Source of the DNA: Streptomyces sp. E2N166
Lineage (GTDB): Bacteria; Actinomycetota; Actinomycetes; Streptomycetales; Streptomycetaceae
DNA length: 40,047 nt
Direction: 5' to 3'
NCBI RefSeq assembly: GCF_003671715.1
Contig: NZ_RAIF01000006.1
Span: forward strand, 421,772-461,818
The position numbers and the translations under genes are program-made. This document shows positions 1-6,854 of this stretch, piece after piece (position 1 is the stretch's first letter; each line of letters starts with the position of its first letter). Below the pieces are notes generated by a model. That model worked only from the letters and a program-made list of their open reading frames with translations. It searched no databases and had not been told where the DNA came from.

Positions 1-459
1 GGCGGTGGCGACACGGGGGCGGGCGGCACCGGGGCGGGTTCGGACTCGGGATCGGACTCCGGTTCCGGCGGGGGCGGCGGGCCCGAGGCGCAGGTGCTCG
101 CGCTCGTGAACGAGGAACGGGCGTCGGCGGGCTGCTCGCCGGTCACCGCGAACGACCGGCTGACCCGTGCCGCCGACGACTACAGCGACGTCATGGCGAG
201 CAGCGGTGTCATGTCCCACACGGGCCCCGACGGCTCCACGATGACGACCCGGGTCGAGGCCGCCGGTTACCAGTGGTCCACGCTGGGCGAGAACATAGCC
301 CGGGGTCAGGCGGACGCCGCGTCGGTGATGGACTCCTGGATGAAGAGCCCCGGCCACCGCGCGAACATACTCAACTGCTCCTTCAAGGAGCTGGGCGTCG
401 GCGTCCACTTCGGCGACGGCGGCCCCTGGTGGACGCAGAACTTCGGCGCCGGTCGCTGA
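1..459 (+). CDS. Secreted CAP-domain (SCP/PR-1-like) protein, 5'-truncated by the window
   Basis: The reading frame is open from base 1, so the start lies outside the window; the GTG at 94 is internal. The visible N-terminal part is a Gly/Ser/Asp-rich linker (GSDSGSDSGSGGGGG), followed by a CAP domain with LVNEERASAGC, a MSHTGPDGS segment with the conserved His, GENIARGQ and SWMKSPGHRANIL, ending in WWTQNFGAGR. CAP proteins in streptomycetes are exported, and their biochemical role is mostly unknown (proposed cell-wall or protein interaction). The linker implies a domain-separated secreted protein. It is convergent with the histidine kinase gene, whose stop lies 7 bp away. Family call is firm; function is not. 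Confidence 0.9.
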   Translation, partial: GGGDTGAGGTGAGSDSGSDSGSGGGGGPEAQVLALVNEERASAGCSPVTANDRLTRAADDYSDVMASSGVMSHTGPDGSTMTTRVEAAGYQWSTLGENIARGQADAASVMDSWMKSPGHRANILNCSFKELGVGVHFGDGGPWWTQNFGAGR

Positions 460-465
460 CGCCCG

Positions 466-1788
466 TCACCGCACCCCTCCGCCGGCGCCGCTCGCGCCGG
501 CGAGCACGAACGACACCCGCACCCGCGCGCCGCCCAGTGGGCCGCGGGTGATCGTCAGTTCGCCGTCCGCCGCGCGGGCCGCCCGGGCCACGATGTCAAG
601 GCCGAGGCCGGTGGAGCCGCCGACGCTGACGCCCCGGGTGAGCGCCGCCTCGGGGTCCGCCACGCCCGGTCCCGCGTCGTCGACCGTGAGGAACACGTGT
701 CGCTCCGCCCGCTCCACGCGGACGGCGAAGGCGGTGCCCTGCGGGGTGTGCCGGAAGACGTTGCCGATCAGGGCGTCGACGACGGCCGCGAGGTCGTCCT
801 CCGGGAAGGCGACGGGCGCCGGGCGCGGGGTCAGGGAGCGCTCGTACGGCCGGCCCTGCTGGGCGGCGAGGACCGACCAGAAGTCCAGGCGCATGGCGAC
901 CACCTCGGCGACGTCGCACGGCTTGGCCGGGCCCGCACCGCCGTGCCGCACCGCGGCCAGGGGCGTGCGCGCGGCCGCGATGATCGAGTCGAGCTCGCTC
1001 TCCAGCTGGCCGGCCGCTTCGGTGACCCGCCGGGCGCTCGGGGTCGCGCCCATCCGGTCGGCCTCCAGGTACAGGGCGGTCAGCGGGGTGCGCAGCCGGT
1101 GCGAGAGGTCGGCGACCAGTTCGCGTTCGACGGCGAGCAGGTCGACGACCCGGTCGGCCATGGTGTTGAACGCCACACCGGCTTCCTGCAGCTCGGGCGG
1201 ACCGTCCGGTTCGACCCGTACGTCCAGGTTGCCGGAGCCGAGGGCGAGCGAGGCGCGCTTGAGGCCGCGGGAGGAGCGGACGACGTGGGCGCCGAGCCGG
1301 TCGGCGACGAGCACCGAGCCGCCGACCAGGCCCAGCGCGAGCAGGGCCATGACTCCCCACGACGCGGCCACGCCCCTGGTGAGGTCCGCGGCGGGCACGT
1401 AGGCCTCCACGACCGCGACCCGGTCGCCCCGCAGGACGACGGGCTGGAGGTAGACCCAGCCGTCCGCGGTGTCGACGGCGAGCGTCTCGCGCCCCCGCAC
1501 GGCCCGGTCCAGCGCGTCCTCGGACGCGTGCGGGGTGCCGACGAAGCCGCCGTCGGGCAGCCGTACGACGAGCTGGTCGGAGGAGCCCAGCTCCGCGACG
1601 GCCTGCTGCACGTCGGCGCGCCGGGTGGTGAGGGCGAGCACCGGGGAGAGGGCCGAGGCGCGCTGCTCGGCGGCGGTGGTGACCCGGTCCCGGGCCTGTT
1701 CGCGGACGAGGAGGGCGAGCGGGATGAGGAACGACAGCGCCACCATGGAGGTGACGGCCAGGGCGATCCCCGCGAGGGCACGTCTCAT
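466..1788 (-). CDS. Sensor histidine kinase (HAMP, HisKA, HATPase_c)
   Basis: Membrane sensor kinase of 440 aa. TM1 is at about residues 7-27, an extracytoplasmic sensor region at 30-140, TM2 at about 143-163, then HAMP (about 165-220). The dimerization box DLSHRLRTPL places the phospho-acceptor at His230. The ATP lid has an N-box near GNVFRHTP (Asn343), DDAGPG and GLGLDIV. The ATG start overlaps the response-regulator stop (ATGA at 1785-1788), so the two are translationally coupled. The open frame extends further upstream but there it only overlaps the regulator. The signal is unknown. The C-terminus ends in a Gly/Ala tail. Confidence 0.93.
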   Translation of the reverse strand: MRRALAGIALAVTSMVALSFLIPLALLVREQARDRVTTAAEQRASALSPVLALTTRRADVQQAVAELGSSDQLVVRLPDGGFVGTPHASEDALDRAVRGRETLAVDTADGWVYLQPVVLRGDRVAVVEAYVPAADLTRGVAASWGVMALLALGLVGGSVLVADRLGAHVVRSSRGLKRASLALGSGNLDVRVEPDGPPELQEAGVAFNTMADRVVDLLAVERELVADLSHRLRTPLTALYLEADRMGATPSARRVTEAAGQLESELDSIIAAARTPLAAVRHGGAGPAKPCDVAEVVAMRLDFWSVLAAQQGRPYERSLTPRPAPVAFPEDDLAAVVDALIGNVFRHTPQGTAFAVRVERAERHVFLTVDDAGPGVADPEAALTRGVSVGGSTGLGLDIVARAARAADGELTITRGPLGGARVRVSFVLAGASGAGGGVR

Positions 1789-2474
1789 GGAGAGCTGACC
1801 AACTTGATGCCGATACCGCGGACTGTGTGGAGATAGCGGGGCTTTCGCGCCTTCTCCCCCATTTTGCGGCGGAGTGCGGAGAGGTGGACGTCCACCGTCT
1901 GGTCCTCCACGTACGGCTGCTGCCACACCTCGGCGAGTATCCGCTGCCTGGATATGACCTGGTCGGCGTTGGCGGCCAGGTAGGCGAGCAGGTCGAACTC
2001 GCGGCGGGTGAGAGGTAGTTCCCGGCCGGCGAGGTGTGCGGTGCGCCCGGTGAGGTCGATGCGCAGATCGGCCACCTGGACGACGGGCCGCCGCGCGGCG
2101 CGGACGTCGGCGGGTACGGAGCGGCGCAGCACGGCGGCGAGCCGGGCGGCGAGCTGCCCGCCGGAGAAGGGCTTGACCATGTAGTCGTCGGCCCCGGCGT
2201 TGAGCAGCCGGATGATCTCCGTGTCGTCGTCGCGGGCGGTGGCGACCAGCACCGGAACGCGGGAGATGCCCCGGATCATCCGCAGCACGTCCAGCCCGTC
2301 GAGGTCGGGCAGTCCGAGGTCGAGCACCACGATGTCCGGCGGGCTCTGGGTGATGTCGCGCAACGCCTCGAAACCCTGGTGTGCGGTCTTCACCGCGTAG
2401 CCGTGTCCGGTCAGGACCTCGATCAGCGCGGCCCGGATCACGGGGTCGTCCTCGACGACAAGTACGGAGGCCAT
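1785..2474 (-). CDS. OmpR/PhoB-family response regulator
   Basis: Cytoplasmic DNA-binding regulator of 229 aa. The receiver domain (1-115) has the acidic pocket VVEDD (Asp9/Asp10), the phospho-acceptor Asp52 in VVLDLGLPD, and Lys101 in MVKPFSG. A C-terminal winged helix (about 130-228) contains ELPLTRREFDLLAYLA and the recognition region VDVHLSALRRKM. The chosen ATG gives the standard MASVLVVEDD N-terminus; longer forms read into the divergent promoter. It is first in an operon with the kinase downstream. Only 36 bp separate it from the divergent gene at 2511, so it may control that gene and itself. Targets are not evident. Confidence 0.94.
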   Translation of the reverse strand: MASVLVVEDDPVIRAALIEVLTGHGYAVKTAHQGFEALRDITQSPPDIVVLDLGLPDLDGLDVLRMIRGISRVPVLVATARDDDTEIIRLLNAGADDYMVKPFSGGQLAARLAAVLRRSVPADVRAARRPVVQVADLRIDLTGRTAHLAGRELPLTRREFDLLAYLAANADQVISRQRILAEVWQQPYVEDQTVDVHLSALRRKMGEKARKPRYLHTVRGIGIKLVSSP

Positions 2475-2510
2475 GGGCAGGCACGTTAGCCGGTCCGTCA
2501 CTATGGTGTC

Positions 2511-3080
2511 GTGTCCCGCCTCCTGCGCTACCTGATCATCTGGCTGTCCTGCACGGCGGCCAGTGTCACGGCTGTCATCATCACGATCCACTTCGTGGTG
2601 GGCTCGACCCGGCCGACCGCGCCGGTCGCGCAGTCGGCGCCGAGGGAACTGCCGGCGTCCCCCCGGCCCACACCGTCCGAGACCGCGAAGCCCTCGCCCA
2701 GCCCGTCACCGACCAGCCGGAAGCCCAGCCCGACACCGTCCCGTACGAGCGAGAATCCGCCCGAGCCGAGGCCGACACCGACGCCCACCGCCCGCACCGC
2801 ACCCCCGCCCTCTCCCACGGGCGGGGGCGACCCCGGCTGCGAGGAGGGCGGGGCCGGTTTCTACACGGTGCCGTCCGAGGGCGGCAAGGCGACCGTGCGG
2901 TTCGGCGGCAGCGGGGTGTGCCTGGTCTCGGCGGTGCCGAACCGGGGCTTCACGGTGAGTACGGAGCAGAGCGGGCCGCAGACGCTGACGGTGACCTTCT
3001 CGGCGAGCCGTCACCGGTCGGAGATCACCGCGACGACGCAGCCGCGGAGCCAGGCCAACGTCCGCGAGGTGTCGTGGTGA
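2511..3080 (+). CDS. Small exported or membrane-anchored protein with Pro/Ser/Thr linker
   Basis: A 189-aa protein of no recognised family. A hydrophobic segment (about 6-30, YLIIWLSCTAASVTAVIITI) acts as signal anchor or signal peptide. A low-complexity Pro/Ser/Thr/Lys linker (about 45-105) follows, then a compact extracellular domain of about 80 aa with two Cys (in GDPGCEEGG and SGVCLVS) that could form a disulfide, ending in VREVSW. The start is a GTG with no clear ribosome site, so the message may be leaderless. It diverges from the two-component operon 36 bp away, which makes it a natural candidate for regulation by that pair (inference). It ends just before a strong bidirectional terminator. 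Confidence 0.75.
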   Translation: MSRLLRYLIIWLSCTAASVTAVIITIHFVVGSTRPTAPVAQSAPRELPASPRPTPSETAKPSPSPSPTSRKPSPTPSRTSENPPEPRPTPTPTARTAPPPSPTGGGDPGCEEGGAGFYTVPSEGGKATVRFGGSGVCLVSAVPNRGFTVSTEQSGPQTLTVTFSASRHRSEITATTQPRSQANVREVSW

Positions 3081-3116
3081 CGCCCCCGGCACCCACACCT
3101 CGGTGCCGCCCGGTGC

Positions 3117-3162
3117 CCGGTGCCCGCCCGGCGGCGGAGGGCCGCCACCGGGCGGGCACCGG
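3117..3162. terminator. Bidirectional terminator hairpin
   Basis: Perfect 15-bp GC-rich inverted repeat, arms 3117-3131 and 3148-3162 (CCGGTGCCCGCCCGG and its complement) with a 16-nt loop. It lies between the convergent genes ending at 3080 (+) and 3180 (-), so it can stop both. Confidence 0.8.
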
Positions 3163-3179
3163 ACGGCGGGGCCGTACGG

Positions 3180-4850
3180 TCACGTCGTGACGCAGGCGGT
3201 GCCGTTCAGGCTGAACCCGGTCGGGGCGGTGTTGGTGCTGCCCTTCTCGCCGGTGAACCCGAGGGTGACCATGCCGCCGGCGGGGATCGTGGAGGTGTAG
3301 GAGGCGGGGGCGACGCTGACCGCGCCGTCGCTCTGGGCCGGGGTGCCTCCCCACATGTTCGTGATCCTCTGGCCGTCGGCGAAGGCGAAGGCGAGCGTCC
3401 ACGGGCCGACGGGCGCGGTGCCGGTGTTGCGGACGTTGATCTCGCCCTGGAAGCCGCCCGGCCACTCCCCCACGACGCGATAGGCGACGGAGCAGGCGGT
3501 GCCGGGAGTGCTGCCGCCTTCGCCGGTGGTGACGTCCACGGTGGCGGAGCGGGCCGAGCGGTTGCCCGCCGCGTCGCGGGCGTAGACGGCGAAGGTGTAC
3601 GTGGTGTCGGCGGTGAGGCCTGTCACGGTGGCGGTGTTGGTGGTGGAGGCGGCGACCTCGGTCTCGGCGCCGTCGCCGACCCGGACGACGTCGTACCCGG
3701 TGACGCCCACGTTGTCGGTGGCCGCGGTCCAGCCGAGGGTGACGGAGTCGTCGGTGACGGCGGACGCCACCGGGGTACCGGGCGCCGTCGGAGCCTGGGC
3801 GTCGTCCGGGGCGTCGCCGCCGAAGACCGTGGCCTCCTTCGAGGTCCGGGCGATCCCGTCGGCGCCGTGGAAGATGCGCTCGCCCCAGGAGCTGAGCCGG
3901 CTGGGGTCGAAGTCGAGGGCGAGGTCGAGGACCGGGTCGGTGTTGCCGCTCCAGGACCAGGCCAGGTAGCCGAGGCGGAGTCGTTCGGCGGTGGCCATCA
4001 TGGTGTCCTCGTCCGGGTCGCCCCACTGGTCGGCGGGGCCGCCGAACTCGCCGATGAGGATGGGCAGTCCGGCGTCGACGAAGGCTTGCAGGTAGTCGGT
4101 GATCTCCTGGGCGGTGTCGTAGACGCTGTACATGTGGATCGAGAAGATCAGGTTGCCGGTGGGGTCCGCGTCGTAGACGGACTGGGCGTTGGCCCGCATC
4201 ACCCCCTGCCAGTCCTGGCCCCAGTTGGGCGCGTCGACCATGATCGTGTGCTGGAAGCCGGCGGCGCGCAGCTTCTCGATCGCCGCGATGGTCGGCTCTG
4301 TCCAGCCCGCGGGGTCGGTGTTGCCCCAGGGCTCGTTGCCGATGTTGACGACGACGTAGTCCTCTTCGCCGGCCAGCACGTCCTTCAGGCCGATCCAGTA
4401 GTCGGCGGCGTGGTCGAGCGTGCCGGCGGCGGCGTCCTCGCCGTAGCCGGTGGTGTCGTGCACCTCCAGCACGCAGATCAGCCGGTTCGCCTTGCACTGG
4501 TCGACGACGGCGGCCACGTCATCGGGGCTGTTCTCGCTCCAGCGGTGGCCGTCGGAGAGGACGACCCGGACGGTGTTGGCGCCCAGCGCCTTGACGTCCG
4601 CCAGTGACTGGGTCTCGCCGGGGTACCAGGTGTGGGCGTGGTTGACCCCGCGCATGACGAAGTCGTTGCCGTTGCCTTCCAGCAGCCGGCCGTCATCGAT
4701 GTGCAGGCCGGTGGCCCGGGCGCCGGGCGACTGGGCCAGCGCGGCGGCCGGGCAGAGGGCACCGACGACGACCAGGCCGATGAGGGCGGCCACTCCGGTC
4801 AGCAGGCGGGTCAGGAGGCTCTTCGGTGTATCGCGTCTTGCTGTGCGCAC
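3180..4850 (-). CDS. Secreted beta-mannanase, GH5 + FnIII + CBM2
   Basis: Extracellular endo-1,4-beta-mannosidase, 556 aa from the GTG at 4850. That start has GGAG five bases upstream and gives a normal signal peptide (RTARR, hydrophobic core about 15-38, cut near ALAQ). GH5 is at about 45-345, with acid/base Glu173 in VNIGNEPWGN and nucleophile Glu268 in LIGEFGGP. The GLHIDDGRLLEGNGNDFVMR opening and YPGETQSLADVKALGANTVR are typical of the Streptomyces mannanase subfamily. An FnIII domain (about 352-443) links to a C-terminal CBM2 (about 452-556; CSVAYRVVGEWPGGFQGEI, Trp residues for crystalline polysaccharide). A TTG at 4889 would give a longer form but sits almost on the operator. An exact CebR box lies upstream, so cello-oligosaccharide induction is likely. 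Confidence 0.93.
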   Translation of the reverse strand: MRTARRDTPKSLLTRLLTGVAALIGLVVVGALCPAAALAQSPGARATGLHIDDGRLLEGNGNDFVMRGVNHAHTWYPGETQSLADVKALGANTVRVVLSDGHRWSENSPDDVAAVVDQCKANRLICVLEVHDTTGYGEDAAAGTLDHAADYWIGLKDVLAGEEDYVVVNIGNEPWGNTDPAGWTEPTIAAIEKLRAAGFQHTIMVDAPNWGQDWQGVMRANAQSVYDADPTGNLIFSIHMYSVYDTAQEITDYLQAFVDAGLPILIGEFGGPADQWGDPDEDTMMATAERLRLGYLAWSWSGNTDPVLDLALDFDPSRLSSWGERIFHGADGIARTSKEATVFGGDAPDDAQAPTAPGTPVASAVTDDSVTLGWTAATDNVGVTGYDVVRVGDGAETEVAASTTNTATVTGLTADTTYTFAVYARDAAGNRSARSATVDVTTGEGGSTPGTACSVAYRVVGEWPGGFQGEINVRNTGTAPVGPWTLAFAFADGQRITNMWGGTPAQSDGAVSVAPASYTSTIPAGGMVTLGFTGEKGSTNTAPTGFSLNGTACVTT

Positions 4851-4897
4851 GGCGACTCCATGGCTGAGTAGTGCGGACACGAAGGACAACGAGGGTG

Positions 4898-4911
4898 TGG
4901 GAGCGCTCCCA
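4898..4911 (-). promoter_or_regulatory. CebR operator box upstream of mannanase
   Basis: The sequence TGGGAGCGCTCCCA is a perfect 14-bp palindrome identical to the published CebR consensus of Streptomyces (the cellobiose/cellotriose-responsive LacI-family repressor). It lies 47 bp upstream of the mannanase GTG. A TTGACG at 4934-4939 on the minus strand could be a -35 element, placing the -10 over or beside the operator, although no good -10 is visible. Confidence 0.9.
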
Positions 4912-4994
4912 TGAACTCATTGGGCCGCGTACACGTCAAGGCATCGAACGGAAAACGCTTGCTACCACGCTTGGCACCTGCCACGTCACGCCTA

Positions 4995-5029
4995 CCGACC
5001 GGCCGCCCGTTTCCCGGGCGGCCGGTCGG
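4995..5029 (-). terminator. Terminator of the ThuA/PQQ operon
   Basis: Perfect 15-bp stem (CCGACCGGCCGCCCG at 4995-5009, complement 5015-5029) with a 5-nt loop. It sits 27 bp past the stop of the ThuA-ricin gene and upstream of the mannanase promoter. Confidence 0.8.
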
Positions 5030-5055
5030 CCGGTGTCACTCACCTCGCGGCACGG

Positions 5056-6837
5056 TCAGGGCAGGGTCCACTTCTGGTTCTGGCCGGTGTGGCAGGTCCA
5101 CAGGTGAACGGGCGTCCCGTCGTTCCAGGTGCCGCCCGACGCGTCCAGACACTTGGCCGACTGCGGATTGCGAACCGTGCCGTCCGGCTGGGCCGCCCAC
5201 TTCTGCGCACCCGTGCCGTTGCACGTCCAGAGCTGGATCCGCGTACCGTCCGCGCTGCCGCCACCGGACACGTCCAGGCACTTGCCCAGCGCCTTCAGCG
5301 TCCCGTCACCGCCGACGGTCCAGTCCTGTGCCGCACTCCCGTTGCACGTCCACACCTGCACCCCCGTACCGTCGGCCGTGCCCGAGTTGTCCACGTCCAG
5401 GCACTTGCCGTCGACCCCGGTGACCGGCCCCGTTCGCGGACCGGTCGGCGGCGTCCCGTCCTGCTTGACGCGGATGTCGCGGAAGGCCACCTCGTCGCCG
5501 TCTCCGTGGTTCTGGAGTCCGATGTGCCCCTGTCGCAGGCTGCGTGCCGGGTCGGTGTTGGTGAAGTCGTTGACCTTCACGCCGTTGAGGAAGATCTCCA
5601 GGCGCTCTCCGGTGACGCGGAGTTCGTACGTGTTCCACTCCCCCGGCGGGTTCAGCGCGGCGTCGCGTGCGGGGAGGTCGGCCGACTTGAAGCCGTAGAC
5701 GGCGCCCGTCGTGCGGTCGGCCGCGTCCGTGGCGTCGATCTGGATCTCGTAGCCGTTGTTCACCGCCGACCAGGGGTCGTCGGAGGCCGGGAAGCCCACG
5801 AAGACACCGGAGTTGTCGTCCCCGGACGCCTTCCAGTCCAGCTTGAGGGAGTAGTCGCCGGTGAACTCCTCGGCGGCGTACCAGAGCATGCCCAGTCCGC
5901 CGTGGGAGGTGAGGGTGCCGTCGGCGAGGGTGAACCCGCCCGGGCCGGCCTGCTGCCAGCCGGTGGTGCCGGAGCCGTCGAACAGGGACGTGTAGCCGCT
6001 CTCCGGGCGGCAGTCGGCGTTGGTCATCCCGGCCGCCCAGCGGACGCCGCCGAGCAGGTGCCTGCGGAAGCCCGGGTCGGTGTAGGACTCGTCGGTGTGG
6101 CCGCCGCCGGTGTAGAAGGCCCGGCCGCCCTCGTAGTCCTTGCACCAGGCGATCGGGTGGTCGCCGTTCATGTTTCCGCCCGAGTAGCTGGACTCGTCGA
6201 GCGAGGCCAGGACATGGGCGGTGGTGCGCGGGTTGGTGCGGTAGTTGTACCACTCGTCCGTCCGCTGCCAGGTGCCGCCCAGGTGCGCGGTGGCGTCGTG
6301 CGCCCGGTCCTCGACCTCGACGGTGGCGGGCTGGATGGCCGGGTGGGAGTGGAAGAGGGCGCCGGCCAGTCCCTCGTAGAAGGGCCAGTCGTACTCCGTG
6401 TCGGCCGCCGCGTGGATGCCGACATATCCGCCGCCGCCGTTGACGTAGCTCTCGAACGCCGTCTGCTGGGCGTCACCCAGCACGTCGCCCGTCGTCGACA
6501 GGAAGACGACCGCCTTGTACTGGGCGAGGTTCCCGGTGGTGAAGGTCCCCGGGTCCTCGGTGGCGTCCACGGTGAAGTTGTTCGCCGTGCCGAGGTCGCG
6601 CAGCGCCGCGATGCCGTCGTCGATCGAGGAGTGCCGGAAGCCCGCCGTCCGGGAGAAGACGAGGATCTTGTACGCCGGGTCCGCCGCGGCCTGTGCCGCG
6701 GTGTCCGGGCCCGCCTGGGCGGTGGTGGTGCGGACGGTGTCGCCGGCGGCGGCACCGGGGTGGGCCGTGGCCTGCGGGGCCACGCACAGCACGACGCCGG
6801 CGAACAGACCGAGGGCCGCTGTCAGATGGTTGCGCAT
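5056..6837 (-). CDS. Secreted ThuA-like / DUF1080 / ricin-lectin protein
   Basis: A 593-aa exported protein. The signal peptide is 1-26 (LTAALGLFAGVVLCVAPQATA). A ThuA-like, class-I-glutamine-amidotransferase-fold domain spans about 57-270 (ILVFSRTAGFRHSSID, GGGGYVGIHAAADTEYDW). DUF1080, now described as 3-keto-disaccharide hydrolase, spans about 280-458 (GYTSLFDGSGTTGW, NSGVFVGFP, GHIGLQNHGDGDEVAFRDIR). A ricin-type beta-trefoil lectin spans about 472-593 with QDW/QKW repeats. ThuA proteins act in trehalose metabolism through 3-keto sugars, so a role on oxidised di- or oligosaccharides outside the cell is plausible (inference). The ATG at 6837 follows AGGAGG and is 17 bp after the stop of the dehydrogenase gene, so the two form an operon. 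The ricin-coding DNA is an exact copy of that in the upstream gene. Confidence 0.9.
   Translation of the reverse strand: MRNHLTAALGLFAGVVLCVAPQATAHPGAAAGDTVRTTTAQAGPDTAAQAAADPAYKILVFSRTAGFRHSSIDDGIAALRDLGTANNFTVDATEDPGTFTTGNLAQYKAVVFLSTTGDVLGDAQQTAFESYVNGGGGYVGIHAAADTEYDWPFYEGLAGALFHSHPAIQPATVEVEDRAHDATAHLGGTWQRTDEWYNYRTNPRTTAHVLASLDESSYSGGNMNGDHPIAWCKDYEGGRAFYTGGGHTDESYTDPGFRRHLLGGVRWAAGMTNADCRPESGYTSLFDGSGTTGWQQAGPGGFTLADGTLTSHGGLGMLWYAAEEFTGDYSLKLDWKASGDDNSGVFVGFPASDDPWSAVNNGYEIQIDATDAADRTTGAVYGFKSADLPARDAALNPPGEWNTYELRVTGERLEIFLNGVKVNDFTNTDPARSLRQGHIGLQNHGDGDEVAFRDIRVKQDGTPPTGPRTGPVTGVDGKCLDVDNSGTADGTGVQVWTCNGSAAQDWTVGGDGTLKALGKCLDVSGGGSADGTRIQLWTCNGTGAQKWAAQPDGTVRNPQSAKCLDASGGTWNDGTPVHLWTCHTGQNQKWTLP
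5065..5427. repeat. 363-bp perfect direct repeat, copy 1 (ricin module)
   Basis: I compared the bases line by line and found no mismatch with 6864-7226 (offset 1799). The copy covers nearly the whole beta-trefoil module of the ThuA gene. Identity stops just before the last codons (TLP against TFP at the C-termini) and in the linker. Confidence 0.95.
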
Positions 6838-6854
6838 GTACGGTCGCCTCCTCT

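Noticed and set aside
3180..4889. TTG at 4889 as mannanase start
   Set aside because: It has no good ribosome site and sits 9 bp from the CebR box, where transcription would probably begin. GTG 4850 has GGAG and a normal signal peptide.
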